From NCBI GenBank assembly GCA_028564705.1, contig JAPXFQ010000828.1:406554-470553 (forward strand): a stretch of 64,000 bases of DNA, in the 5' to 3' direction. Below the pieces are notes generated by a model. The model saw nothing but the letters and a program-made list of their open reading frames with translations. It was not told the DNA's origin and made no database searches. Both the position numbers and the translations under genes were made by a program. This document shows, piece after piece, positions 47,201 through 57,419 of this stretch; positions within the stretch are counted from its first letter, which is position 1, and each line of letters begins with the position of its first letter. Source of the DNA: Apricaphanius iberus (taxonomy: Eukaryota > Chordata > Actinopteri > Cyprinodontiformes > Aphaniidae).

Positions 47201-47784
47201 CAGTCAGCAAGTCAAACAGCTGTTTCAGAGCCCCATAGATCCATCTCAGGAGAGGAGTGATCGCAGAACAACAGAAACTAAAAGAGCTTTAGGTGAAGCC
47301 CACACTAGATTGAACTACATAAAACGTTCTACACCACTAAACACACGCACAAACGGCAACTTTCCTCCTTGATCGGTAAGCTTGCTCACTTGCTACCATT
47401 AGCTGTCAGTTAAAGTCCTCTACGTTACATTCTTCAATGGACACGATTCAGGTTGGTCACTGGGCGTATCGGCAGCGAACCAGGCAACCCAACAGCTGGA
47501 TTTATGTTTTTATTGTTGTAACTACAACCTAGATAAACTAGATGTCATTATCATGTTCATGTTCCATATACAACCTGTAACCTGTAATCAGCATCTGGTG
47601 TAATGAAGCTTAAAACTTAGTTTAATTTGTTGTTTTTTTACTCGTGTACACTAAACTGTTTCCTTCATGTACTTTTTTGTCTTTTGCAGGTTTATTCATC
47701 CTCATTTATTTTGTCTTGTCTGTGTATAAGAGCAAAGTGGTAGTATTCAAACCAAGCACTCAAACATGCACCACCCAATCTTGA
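29254..47784 (+). CDS. Adhesion GPCR, ADGRG-like (gene 2), apparently complete
   Basis: Tandem paralogue of gene 1, a plasma-membrane receptor with GAIN, GPS and 7TM parts. Exons: 29254-29383, 29472-29559, 29667-29808, 35512-35625, 42811-42936, 43020-43065, 43146-43234, 43495-43610, 43823-44091, 44166-44262, 44465-44594, 46376-46532, 47690-47784. The sum is 1599 nt, 532 aa plus TGA, in frame throughout. Residues 1-22 ([20 protein letters not shown]...) form a signal peptide. A short Cys-bearing N-terminal segment follows, then a GAIN domain with several N-glycosylation sequons, GPS near 205-245, TM1 about 256-283, TM6 motif [14 protein letters not shown] near 468-481, and a C-tail of about 20 residues. 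The length fits GPR97/GPR114-type members. An acceptor-like ttttacag directly precedes the ATG, so a non-coding 5' exon is likely. An extra small in-frame exon in the 7 kb intron before 42811 cannot be excluded. Confidence 0.9.
30150..31905 (-). mobile_element. L2-like LINE, 5'-truncated, interrupted by a Harbinger MITE
   Basis: On the - strand 31725-31905 encodes a reverse transcriptase core with GVPQGSILG and the catalytic box YADDTQ. After the 683-bp MITE, 30736-31041 continues with [18 protein letters not shown] and LGVIMDSDL, and 30291-30752 with [23 protein letters not shown] and WNSLQEDVR...FKSRLKT. The 3' tail (rc AAGCACTTTGAATTGCCTTG) lies near 30187-30225. The element ends abruptly at about 31905, before the fingers motifs, so it is a 5'-truncated dead copy. 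In the gene 2 intron after exon 3. Confidence 0.85.
31042..31724. mobile_element. PIF/Harbinger-like MITE inside the L2 LINE
   Basis: Flanked by CTG (31039-31041 and 31725-31727), matching the CWG-type 3-bp target duplication of PIF/Harbinger elements. The termini AGGATGTTTCTCAA and TTGAGAAACACC are inverted repeats. Removing the element restores the LINE sequence just after the YADDTQ codons. No coding capacity. Confidence 0.75.
31885..31923. repeat. Perfect 15-bp hairpin at the LINE/LTR junction
   Basis: ACAAAGTACGTCCTG (31885-31899) and its exact complement (31909-31923) flank a 9-base loop. The left arm is LINE sequence; the right arm is an inverted copy of it placed at the truncated LINE 5' end. 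Confidence 0.85.
31924..32098 (+). repeat. Partial LTR of an endogenous retrovirus-like element
   Basis: Shows, in order, TATAAAAG (31945-31952), an ATTAAA signal near 32034 and a terminal CA at 32097-32098, three bases before a primer-binding site. The upstream U3 part is absent or unrecognisable against the LINE. No second copy is seen in the window. Confidence 0.55.
32102..32119 (+). promoter_or_regulatory. Retroviral primer-binding site, tRNA-Lys type
   Basis: TGGCGCCCAACATGGGG follows the LTR end. It differs by one base from TGGCGCCCAACGTGGGG, the site complementary to tRNA-Lys(1,2) used by several retroviruses. Confidence 0.75.
32120..32600 (+). pseudogene. Decayed leader/gag-side remnant of the ERV
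   Basis: Sequence downstream of the primer-binding site holds a short 47-codon open frame beginning near 32141 and then only stops. No gag, pol or env motif is recognisable, so this is a small leftover of an endogenous retrovirus-like insertion in gene 2. Confidence 0.35.
32618..33500. repeat. Kolobok-like or related dispersed repeat, longer copy (partner at 22290)
   Basis: Begins TTTAAAGGGCAAGTCACTCC, a TTAA plus AGGG start. Its 3' half is shared with 22290-22560. The segment 33110-33350 resembles a zinc-finger-type frame broken by frameshifts, but not convincingly. No right terminus found. Confidence 0.4.
33501..34487. other. Intron sequence of gene 2, nothing assigned
   Basis: AT-rich, no supported exon or transposon terminus. 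Confidence 0.35.
34488..35313. mobile_element. hAT-type MITE (outer), containing a second MITE
   Basis: Termini TAGGGATGCACCGATAC and GATCGGTTCACCCCTA are inverted repeats. Flanks CTTTTATT and CTTTTTTT agree at 7 of 8 positions, fitting an 8-bp hAT duplication. It is split by a 420-bp element at 34541-34960. Confidence 0.7.
34541..34960. mobile_element. hAT-type MITE (inner)
   Basis: Termini TAGGGCTGGGTA and TACCCAGCTCTA. Flanks CCAATTTA (34533-34540) and CTAATTTA (34961-34968) form an 8-bp target duplication with one mismatch. The interior is AT-rich with ATCGATT motifs and has no gene. Confidence 0.8.
35880..36110 (+). repeat. Dispersed repeat, copy 2 (partner at 21300)
   Basis: Diverged copy of the 21300-21560 sequence, located in the gene 2 intron after exon 4. 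The copy may extend further right, but homology to the first copy stops near AGAAGTAAGAAGTC. Confidence 0.65.
36111..37435. other. Intron sequence of gene 2, nothing assigned
   Basis: Mixed sequence with CG dinucleotides around 36880-36990 that could belong to a further transposon; no terminus or coding motif could be secured. Confidence 0.3.
39225..39880 (+). repeat. CCATCCAT-type fish repeat, split by a MITE
   Basis: 39225-39248 (CCATCCATCCATC...CTATACCC) and 39770-39880 (TATCCTACAGGGTTGG, GTACACCCTGGACA) are the two halves of a common teleost repeat whose middle is opened by the MITE at 39249-39769. It lies in the interior of the foldback element. Confidence 0.6.
39249..39769. mobile_element. 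hAT-type MITE inside the foldback element
   Basis: Termini AGAGGTGTC and GACACCT with CTATACCC (39241-39248) and CTATATCC (39770-39777) as an 8-bp duplication with one mismatch. The interior has no coding potential. Confidence 0.65.
42335..42566. mobile_element. Short hAT-type MITE near the Tc1 right end
   Basis: Termini TGGGGATGCGCCGGTACC and GCGGTGCATCCCTA; flanks GTGGCCAA and GTGGCAAC are compatible with an aged 8-bp duplication. Terminal sequence is related to the outer MITE at 34488 (GGGATGCACCGATAC). Confidence 0.65.
43020..43234 (+). other. GPS autoproteolysis motif and tethered agonist, gene 2
   Basis: Exons 43020-43065 and 43146-43234 encode PQCVFLNST, then FSTNGCETQ and [16 protein letters not shown]. 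The four Cys and HL/T cleavage triad are intact. Both GPS tryptophans are absent, and the agonist peptide reads TYFGVLM with Gly where most family members have Ala. Whether cleavage is efficient cannot be told from sequence. Confidence 0.85.
44595..45396. other. Intron sequence of gene 2
   Basis: Intron between TM5 and TM6 exons up to the MITE. No additional exon recognised. Confidence 0.35.
45397..45824. mobile_element. hAT-type MITE with exact 8-bp target duplication
   Basis: Starts TAGGGCTG and ends CAGCCCTA. Identical CTTCAGAA flanks both sides (45389-45396 and 45825-45832). The interior is AT-rich with TATCGAT motifs. Located in the gene 2 intron before TM6. Confidence 0.85.
46533..47689. 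other. Last intron of gene 2
   Basis: Contains a G-rich tract near 46600-46620 and a moderately CG-rich patch at 47130-47480 with no supported exon. Confidence 0.4.
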
Positions 47785-47902
47785 AGTCAGCCCACTTCTC
47801 ATCCAGTATTTGTTTAATATTTTAGACTCTGTCTTTAATTAAAAAAAATATTTACCACTGAAGCAACCATTCCAGAGGATAACCTTTTCTAACAAAAACA
47901 AA

Positions 47903-47908
47903 AATAAA
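47903..47908 (+). terminator. Candidate polyadenylation signal, gene 2
   Basis: AATAAA about 120 bp after the gene 2 stop codon. It is the first canonical signal downstream and would give a short 3' UTR. Confidence 0.4.
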
Positions 47909-48525
47909 TAATCATAACCTGAATTTTAAGTTTAAATATTCAAATGTTTTGCAAAAGAAAACCTTAGTGTTCAGATAAATAATTCATTATCAGGCTTTCT
48001 TACTTTTTTTTTCAAAATGGATCAAACTAAACTCTAGCTCTGTTTGTGAGGAGATCTCCATGTAGAGGAATAACAGGACCACCAGATGACATGGCCATAT
48101 TTTTTAAAGTGGACATGTTATGCTTGTTATGTTATATTATTCTTCCATTTTACATCTACTTCATTCAGTAGTTGTCTATATAAAGGGGGACTGCAATTTT
48201 TAGTTCCTCATTTTTGTAGCTCTACAGGCTTCTCTACAGATACAACAATGTAACAGTGCAGAAACTTTATATTCGCAAGATGCCCAAAGAGTTTTCCACC
48301 CAGCCACAACTTTTTACCTAAAATATCCACTAACTATATATAAGAAGATTGGTTAACGGCCCAAAACCTAATTAAAAACATATTAATGTGCCATGGTCAG
48401 CAACGCATCTAAAATACCATCACTAACACAATACTCTGTAACTTATGTTAAAATGCTGTCCTTGATATTAAAAGGACTACAATATATGTTACATTAAAAT
48501 TCAAAAATGTTTGTATTGTATCGTG

Positions 48526-48565
48526 TACGTGGTATCTGTACAAAATGTTGTACAGATACCACGTA
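48526..48565. repeat. Perfect 18-bp hairpin with 4-base loop
   Basis: TACGTGGTATCTGTACAA (48526-48543) and its exact complement (48548-48565) flank AATG. It lies 740 bp downstream of gene 2. Confidence 0.9.
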
Positions 48566-49065
48566 ATTATAATAACGCCAATATAACGAGATGAATACAT
48601 CTTCAATTCTATTCAGTTTATTTATATAGTGCCTATTCATTACAGATGATCTGCAATTACTTCAGTTTGTCACTTTAAAATTTGTCTCCAATTATCTTCA
48701 TTTTGTCCATGGGAAGCTACTGCTAGCGTCAAGCTAATGTGATTATTGTTAGAATCATGCCTTCTTAAATATTAAAAACTAATCATGCAAAAACATAATA
48801 GAGAAAACTGAATGGCTTTAAAAAATATGACTAAAACCGTTTTAAAAATATTATCCACACCACCTTTTTTGCACTGCTAGATAATTTAAATGCACAAAAA
48901 GCTGCATTAATGGGCTACAAAGTGATTTTTCCCCCTTTATAAATCCCTTAAATAGATTCTGACACAAATAGTAAAAATATAAAATGGCCTGGTAGCTGCT
49001 TTATAGCAAGACAGTATCCAATTTTTAAAGAACCTTAATCATGTCATGGCACAGTAGCCTGCAAG

Positions 49066-49598
49066 CAGTGGCGGTCCTTTCCACAGGCGACATAGGTGCT
49101 TGCCTAGGGCCCAATTTAGTGAGGGGCACCAAATATGAAGCGAGAAAAAAAATTATAATGTCTATTTTTTTCCAAACAGTTTTTGCATTCCGTATATATA
49201 ACAATACTTTGACATACATATTGCTTACAAAAATGTTTGAGTATATAGTGTGTTTATTTGAATCTCATTTTACAGTACATTATTATGCAAACAATGTTTT
49301 ATTGTTTGTTTAGTTGTTATTTATTTATTCGTTAATTATTTGCTAATTATTTTTTGTTTGGGTTCTTTAGTGTGCACTTTTTGTTTTCAGATGTTGCACT
49401 ACTGTTCAAGTTAAAACTTTATTTTTTGTATATTTATTACTGAACAGCTTTATTCTTTTGCACATGTTATATTGTTATTGTTATACTATCATTATTTAAA
49501 TAAAATGCAATTCTTTGGACATGACTTCTTTTTTCGTGAGCAAGGGGCACCATCAGTCAAGCTCGCCTAGGGCACCAAATAGTCTAGGACCGCCACTG
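49066..49598. mobile_element. hAT non-autonomous element, 533 bp, with intact ends
   Basis: Termini CAGTGGCGGTCC and GGACCGCCACTG (near-perfect, extending into CCTAGGGC on both sides). The 8-bp target duplication CCTGCAAG is exact (49058-49065 and 49599-49606). The interior is AT-rich and non-coding. Probably one of the youngest insertions here. Confidence 0.9.
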
Positions 49599-50499
49599 CC
49601 TGCAAGTCACATGGATGTGACTTTTGTGGACAGTTTTAAAAGACCACTCCCGACTTACATCTGAATAGCCATCAAAAATACTGCAACGTGCACTCATTAT
49701 TTTTAGTGTAAATTAATGTGGTCTTTAAACCAGCATTATAAAGGAGTTCCAATTAGAAATGAACAGTGAATGTGTGCCAATTGCAAGGTCTCCTGTAAAC
49801 AGCACAGAGATCCTGTCTGTGTGGGGAAAGATGGAGTAAAAGCTGAGAGCATGGTGAGCCATTGATCAACAATGAGTCTGTTAGAGACTAGATTGAGTTA
49901 GCACTGACAAGACCAGTGTTGACCTACATTTTCTCTTCTTTTTCTAAGGTGTTGTGACACTAGTGGGATGTATACATTAGTAGCTGGATGGGAAGGAAGG
50001 CACAGAGCGGCAGGGAAGACATGCAGTAAACGGCCGGGAATCATACCCAGGACAGCTGCATATATGACTGTAGTCTGCAAAACTGAGCAATTTGTAACCT
50101 CTTCTGTTTTAAATTAACAGGCAGATAAAATACATGACACATATCTAGTCTAACACAACAAGCAGAGAAAGAAAAAAAAGTAACAAAGCGTCAAGAAAGA
50201 TTGCAGCTTTAGTATAACATGAATCCATATTGCCATATTTCTTTAAACTTGACTACAGCCAACAGAACTGTTACTGAAATTAAGGGGAGACTGATGGTTG
50301 AAGCTGCTCAGTGTTTTTTTTATTGATCAAATGTTTTACTTGTAAAATAAATCTAGTAAAGTTTGCCTTATATCTATAGTTAATGTTTATTAATAAATAC
50401 TTTTGATAAGATGATGAACAGGTTAAATTGGAGAACTACTGAAACCAAACTCAAACACGTTTATTCAAGGAAAGACTAAAACTGGGGTAACTGTGAAAT

Positions 50500-51720
50500 T
50501 CAATTCAGTTCAGTTTTTTATATATTGCCAATTCACACAAGATTTAAATCTCAAAGAACTTTACAAGAAGTAATTACAATACAATTATACAAAGAGTTTT
50601 CTTATTAAGGAATTCCAGCAGATTGCCTTGAGTCATTGAATTCCAGTTGTGTCCCATTGATGCGGACTCAAATCAGAGCAATCCCTCATGCTGAGCAAGC
50701 ATGTAGTGACAGCGGAGCGGAAAAACTCCCCTTCACAGAAAGAAACCTGCAGAAGAAACAGAATCTGTCTCACTACAAGTGGCCATCTGCCACGACTCGC
50801 CACGGCTCATAGCTTAATCCCAGACAAAGCCCCCCATCCAACTGTGCTCTGCAGTCAAGCAGGATGCAAGGCCAGGTGTAGGTGCTATGGAGAGAGAAAT
50901 ACTGAGAATAAAAAGTTATTACAGTATTGACCCAAATATAGGACAACCCCGATTATAAGACAACCACCTCTTTCTAAGACTAATATTCAGAAAAATACTA
51001 TTTTTATTGAAATATTGAAAAAAGTCATTTAACCAATTCTTAAATGCTGCTTTAACATTTTACTATTAATACAATCACAAACATCTGTAGTGCATATTCT
51101 AGCATATGTGGGGTTCTGTTAGGAAAGATACTAGTGATACTGAACAAAACTGAGCAAAAACAAAATGCCATTGTAAAAAAAACTGCCAGAACTTTGCTCA
51201 TGAAATGTCACATCAAAAGTCACATGTCACATTAAAATTCTGCATGAAGCATTTACTCACAAACTTCCTCATCCTCGCTGTGCTCACTGTCATGCTGCGG
51301 TCCTGTCTCCTCCTACAGAACGTCATCCTCTATTAAATTAATTAAACATGCAGCACTTCATCCGATCCCTCTGCTGCTGCGGTCAACTATCAGCATGTCT
51401 CAATGGTTAGACACTGATTAAAAGACAACCCCACATTTTTTACATTGTTTTCAACAGTAAAAAACCTTGTACTATATTTAGGTCAATACGGTTATTGAAA
51501 TAACAGCAAATAATGCAACTGGAGAGTAGAGGAAGCGAAAAGCAGGAGACTGAAGAAAAGTGGTCAGTCTACTGCAGAGACAGTTCAGGATAACCCAGCC
51601 CGGTAGAAGGAGACATGAGAGAGGCAGCACCAGGGAGAACAGTCTGTCTGGACTGCATTCCCCCCCAACTGGCATAGGCTGTCAGCTTCCACCCCTCTTC
51701 CAGTCACCATCCATCCAACG
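50500..51720. repeat. Old fish dispersed repeat, split by a MITE
   Basis: 50505-50921 and 51492-51720 carry pieces of a well-known teleost repeat (TTCAGTTCAGTTT, GCGGAAAAACTCCC, GCCATCTGCCACGACTC, then AACTGGAGAGTAGAGGAAG and AGGATAACCCAGCCCGGTAG). Confidence 0.5.
50922..51491. mobile_element. MITE with GTATTGACC termini
   Basis: Left CAGTATTGACCCAAATATAG and right (rc) CCGTATTGACCTAAATATAG form an inverted pair. Flanks TTATTA and TTATTG suggest a short AT-rich target duplication. It carries repeated ACAACCCC motifs near both ends. Superfamily uncertain. Confidence 0.6.
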
Positions 51721-52440
51721 ATTGGTTAAAATCAATCTCTCTTCAACTATAAGCTGAAACAAACCTTTTGTATGCGCGGTGAAAATAAATGTAGTGTTGC
51801 TCTCTGAAAGTTGATGACAATAGCCTTTAACTGTCTGAACGAGGAGGCCAGTGGGATACAGCATACCTAGTTGAATTTCTTTCTATGTAAGACGGAGATG
51901 AGCAAGTGATCTCTGGAAGACAGAAGACCATATTCAATAATTATTCCAGGATGAAAAAAAAACATTCTGCTTATCAGGGATTCTTTTTATCTAACATGAA
52001 TAAAAGTTTATTATTAAAAGCTTTTTGTAAATATCCCCAAGACAAGTGTTACATGCTGTAAAAGTTTAAATTATTATTGTTTCTAAAAGGGTACTTCATG
52101 AAGGATAGGTTAGTCCATATGATAAATGTCAGCAATTCCTTTTTTTTCTTTTTCCAGTGTTTTAAAAACTGAAAGAAATAGTTTGAAGACTGTTTAATTG
52201 TATTTCAGTATTTTAACTTTCCCTCCAAAATGTGTAAAATTTTCTGTCAGTGACTTTTTAGGGCAAGGCAACATATTATTATAAGGACAATTATTGTAAA
52301 TGGCTAGGACAAGTTTGGTTGACATGACAGATCACGCTCTCAAAATACGTTGACAAAGATACTGCTGTGTAAAAAGATAACAGATGTTGGTCAACCCTTT
52401 CTAACTATAATTGGTGATTTCTGGATATAAGCAAGAAATA

Positions 52441-52632
52441 AAATGTATTTATAGAGCACAATTCATACACAAGGCAATTCAAAGTGCTTCACAGTTACAT
52501 AAATTAAGAACAAAAATAAACATTAAAACACCAACTTAGAAAAAAGATACAAATAGTGCAGATAAAATACTTTCAATTGTCAATAAGCACGTTTAAAAAG
52601 AACTGTTTTCAGCCTGGATTTAAACATTGTTA
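52441..52632 (-). mobile_element. L2-like LINE 3' end, severely truncated
   Basis: Near-identical to the tail of the LINE at 30187-30390: GAGCACAATTCATACACAAG, AAAGTGCTTCACAGTT, AAGAACTGTTTTCAGCCTGG. Only about 190 bp survive. Confidence 0.75.
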
Positions 52633-55275
52633 TAGAGGATATGAAGGTAAAATGTAACAACTCCTGTTTCCTTTTGTGCACTTGACCATGGAAATCAGGG
52701 GTGATAGAAAAAAAAAAAAATCTTTAGCCAGAACTTTTTTACCCCTAAACCAAGACACATGCCCGACCAAAATAATGTTAAGCGATATCCAGGGGTGTGC
52801 TCCCCTGGGAGAACATTTTGATAAATAGTCCATTGCATTAAAAGATTCTGATGTCTTTTGTGGATATAAATGGACATTATTCAGACTTGAGATGAACAAA
52901 CCCAATACAAGCCTATATTACAGAAGCATATATACAGTATGTAGAGCAGCAGAACTCTTGGAATCCTGGGCCTGGTAGGCCTGTTCAGGAATACATCCCT
53001 GCTTTTAACTAGTCACTTACCTGCATAGGTATTGCTGGTATAGCATATTGAGACTATGGATACTACAGCCATACCAATTCTTTCTAAAACGCTCCCAGTT
53101 TTCAGATATTAAAGTGGTTATATATCGGAGGTTTTGCCTTCTAACTGTCTTGTAAATGTTCGTTCTGCAACCACTCTTGCATGCGCACAAAGATGTCAAC
53201 AAAGATCCTCCTAAAACACATTTGCACGTGGAGTAACTGATACATCGATCTGATTGATTGAAAACCCAAGACCGGCCCCTACCCTATAACTGATTTGATT
53301 TAGCAGGCCTACAGTGGTGGGGTTTAGAGTGAAAGTGCCTCTCAGATCTGGGGGATTTTCAGATCACGCCAACCGGATGTTTTTTTTTATTTTTCTCTAA
53401 CACTTAAAAACGCTGGAAATCCGCCGTGGCGCCGGAGCGCTATCAGGACAATGATCAATGAGGACTTTGTGTGTTTGTGGCCACAAACACACAGAGAAAC
53501 GGGAGGGAAAGGAGCAAATGAAAAAAAGCGCTACAGACAAAACGTGCGGGAAAGGTGATAAATAGAGTGACAGTCGGACACAACTGAAGGAATTCAAAGG
53601 CAGTGCAGAGTATCCAAAATTAAAATATCATATGGAGCAGACTGCACTTACTAAATGTGTTAATTATTTTCATTTTTCACTGTGAGGAATATAAATATAA
53701 ATATAGTGTTTTCACTCAGAAACGGCATGGATGCTCTGAGAGCTCTATTGGCATTATTGGTTGTCCATTGGCATTGGTTGCTCAATTAGTGCTCTGTGGT
53801 AGAATAAGAATGTAAAAAGTTGTTCTGAGGGCCAGGATTTGGGGAACTACTGTTCCCGACACGTTTGGCATGTTTAGAAATGTGCTTCACAATGCACTCA
53901 CGTGGTTAGGTGTGAATAGGCTTTTTTGTTTTTTAAATGTGGTGGTGAGATATTTGATATTTAAAAAACAAAACGAAACCAAAAAAAAAAACAGCTACGT
54001 GTGTGCATGGCCTTGTTGCTTTGCAGCCTCTATCCTCAGATGTGATAATGGAAACAATTTGATTGTATGACTCCAGACGAAACCAATGGTTGGTACTTTT
54101 TTTTAACACTTACCTATTATTAGTTCACTTCGTGCAAAATTAATAGCAGGGGGAAAACAGCTGTGTTGTATGTCAAGAAAATAAAGTAAAACTGAAGAAG
54201 AAACCTTTGAAGTTCCTTACGTTACCAGTAAGAGTTCAACAGGGCAGATTGTGTTATTATTACTGTGAACCGAGGGATTGTTTGGAGAAGCTTTATTATT
54301 TATTTCACATCTTTAAAAAGTTGTGTATTTGATGTGTTGTGCTTGTTTTTGTATTTTTTATACCCCACATTTAATGTCCGGAATGCTTTTTTTTTTTCAT
54401 TATACAACTTTATCCATGAACAACTAAAGTAAATAAAGTTTTCCATCCAAACATGTCTATGAAATGTTTTTGTTTTCATCATCATTTAAACCAAAACAGA
54501 TTAAAGGATCTTTGTTTATTGTACAATTATCCAGTTCAGGTTTGACTGGCCCAATTATTTTAGATTTCAAACACGATATACAATGCAGTCCAGACATGCT
54601 AAAAAATATTGAAATAACTCTTAAGTCATTATCTCATTGCCTATTGAGTTATTTAGGCTGTCATAAGAGTTAATTTTAAATGTCATTTGTTTACTATATT
54701 ATTTATTCATTTATAATTGTCACAGTTTATAACTAAACCTTTAGTTATGAAGCTAAATGTGTAGTTTACAAACTAAATATTACTGACTGAAAATTTTTTT
54801 AGCTCCAAACTGAATATTCAGCTTGAAACTATGAAATCTAGAATTTAATAACTAGCATTGACACAACTATGGCTTTGAAAAATTAGCCCCCAATTTGTTT
54901 CTCTTGAGCCAGGAGAAATAACCAAATTCTTACATCAAGACTGTGGTTCAATTAGTTCTGTGTGCTTACTGCTGAATAGTGTGGTTTAGAGATGGTCAAT
55001 AAATTATCAGAAGTGGGTAGTAATTACAAACAATGAGGAAAATATCACAGATTTTCACTTCATGTGACACCAAACGAACTTCATCGGTCACACCAAAGAA
55101 ACAGGATAAATGGATAATGCAGATAACTTGTCTTATTGAAAATGATTAATGGAAAATATGGACTTTTCAGGCTGCCAACACCTCTTCAAACTCCACTGGT
55201 CCCTACTCCATTCCTTAAAGTCTTAGCAGTTAACAACAGTCTTCTGATAACCTTAAACACCTCACACCATCATCT
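52633..55275. other. Stretch without recognised gene
   Basis: No exon or transposon terminus secured. A 26-bp perfect palindrome lies at 53468-53493, and 53390-53560 is CG-richer than its surroundings. Confidence 0.35.
53468..53493. repeat. 26-bp perfect palindrome
   Basis: TGTGTGTTTGTGG followed directly by its complement, centred on GGCC, no spacer. Confidence 0.9.
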
Positions 55276-55277
55276 AC

Positions 55278-56415
55278 AGATCCTTTCCAAAAAAATTACA
55301 GTGTCATGGAAAAGTATATTTATTTCCATAATTCCATTCAAAAATGTTAATATTAGAATATAGATTCATGGCCCACAATTTAAATGATTGTCAGGTACGT
55401 AGTGGTTTATTTGTACATAATTTGTGTTTCCAGCTCATAAAACCCAGGAAAACAGGAATTCAGAAATTAGAATACTGTCAGGAATCACAATTTACTTATC
55501 AGTTCTTGCAAAAAAAATAAAATAAATTTGGATCATATCAATCAAAAATGGTACTTTAAAAACTTCAATACTTGGTTGGGAATCCCTTTGCACCTTATTC
55601 ACTGCCTCAATGGATTGTGGCATTGAGACAATCAGCCTGTGGCATTGCATGGAAGTTATGAAAGCTCAGACTTCCTTGATGCTTCCTGTCAGCTCTTGTT
55701 TTTGGGTCTGGTGCCCCTCTTTTTCTTCTTGATAATACAACAAAGATTCTCAACGGTGTTTAGGTCCGGTGAGATGGCTGGCCAGTCCTCTAAAACATTC
55801 TGCTAGACTGTTGAGGTAACCTTGGATTTAAAAAAAAAGAGTTTTCAAACACCTGCACCGGACATTGTACCTTAAATCCAGACAGATTTTGGTTATTTCA
55901 CACCAGACCTCAAGGAGCTTGGGTTCTGATCCTCACCCGTCTTCCTCCAAACCCTTGGACATTGATTCCCAAATGAAAGGCACGCTTTACTTTCATCGGT
56001 AAAGAGGACCTTGGACCACTGGCCAACAGTCCATTCCTTCTTCTCCTTGGCCCAGTTGAGACACCTCCTTTGTTGGCTCAGAAGTGGTTTGACCCGAGGA
56101 ACCCAACAATAACATATATTTGCCGTTGAGGGCTCTGTGTCCGCAAAGCATAAGAAAGAACCATGTGCCCTAGCATATGCAGCTACAGTGTAGAAACTAC
56201 TGATAGTTTTTGACGAAAGAAGAGGAAAGTGGCCTATTTCAGGCTGATTATACCAGGCTTGTTGACATTCCGTGGACTGATAATCCCGGAGCCACAAACG
56301 CTGTTAGATGGCTGGGAAGAAGGGAATGTTGGCATGCAGAAGTGGTCCCAACTACTTTTCATCCCTAAACTAATGGAGTCAAGATATGCTGTATCATCTT
56401 ATTGTAGGTATTTCC
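55278..56415 (-). pseudogene. Tc1-like transposase relic
   Basis: Left terminus CAGATCCTTTCCAAAAAAATT near 55279-55299. The - strand frame 55893-56297 keeps the catalytic block WSKVLFTDESKACLSFGNQ, WVPRVKPLLS and CLNWAKEKKEWT; the remaining DDE part (55560-55890) is broken by frameshifts. The right end is lost just before the LTR at 56423. Confidence 0.75.
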
Positions 56416-56422
56416 TTGCTTG

Positions 56423-56861
56423 TGTTGAATTAAATAATTATCCTAAGTAATTCAATGCATGTTCAAGCAGAGACAAAATGGAGCCAATTTCCAGTTTAAC
56501 ATTTATTTTGAACAGATTAACAAATTGCAGTTTTACAGAGGAATTTTGCCCCCGTCAGTTCCTCTGTGGTCCAGATTTAAAGAAATCTGAACAATTAACT
56601 GATCTTCATTTCACAGCTTTATAGACAACCGGGCCTCTAGGCGTTTCTAATCTCTCCAATCAGAACATTTTCATACAGTGTCTTAGCTCTTATTGGCTGT
56701 CAGAAAATTATACAGTCATATGGGTGAGACGTTTTTTCTTAAAAGCTCATTCTGAATTTATGGTTTTATGGCAACACCCCAACTCTACAGACATCCTGTT
56801 TTTTACAGCTTGCAATAAAACTCACCCCAGAGTTTTATGACTTAAAAGCTTACCTGCATAA
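56423..56861 (-). repeat. LTR copy A (truncated)
   Basis: Same sequence as LTR copies B and C over about 439 bp, from TGTTGAATTAAATAATTATC to CTTACCTGCATAA, where it stops and copy B begins. It carries AATAAA on the - strand near 56499-56510. It lacks the last ~120 bp of the full LTR. Confidence 0.85.
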
Positions 56862-57419
56862 TGTTGAATTAAATAATTATCCTAAGTAATTCAATGCATG
56901 TTCAAGCAGAGACAAAATGGAGCCAATTTCCAGTTTAACATTTATTTTGAACAGATTAACAAATTGCAGTTTTACAGAGGAATTTTGCCCCCGTCAGTTC
57001 CTCTGTGGTCCAGACTTAAAGAAATCTGAACAATTAACTGATCTTTATTTCACAATTTTATAGAAAAGCGGGCTTGCCAGGGTTGTAGGCGTTCCTTCTC
57101 CTCGATATCTTACTCCAATCCGATCATTTCCAAACAATGTCTTAGCTCTTATTGGCTGTCAGAAAATTATACAGTCATATGGGTGAGACGTTTTTTCTTA
57201 AAAGCTCATTCTGAATTTATGGTTTTATGGCAACACCCCAACTCTACAGACATCGTGTTTTTTACAGCTTGCAATAAAACTCACCCCAGAGTTTTATGAC
57301 TTAAAAGCTTACCTGCATAAACAATAGTGTCAGACCCATTTTTACAACCATGCAAACTATATAAAGTCTTTTACCTTCTGAATAATAAAAGTTTAAACCT
57401 TATGCAGCATTACACCACA
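56862..57419 (-). repeat. LTR copy B (3' LTR, full length)
   Basis: Starts on the - strand with TGTGGTGTAATGC right after the polypurine tract and ends ...TTCAACA. It differs from A and C in a block near 57062-57120, where it reads GGGCTTGCCAGGGTTGTAGG. Confidence 0.85.

Noticed and set aside
51478..51757. Open frames on both strands after the MITE at 50922
   Set aside because: They lie in a common fish dispersed repeat and lack protein signatures.
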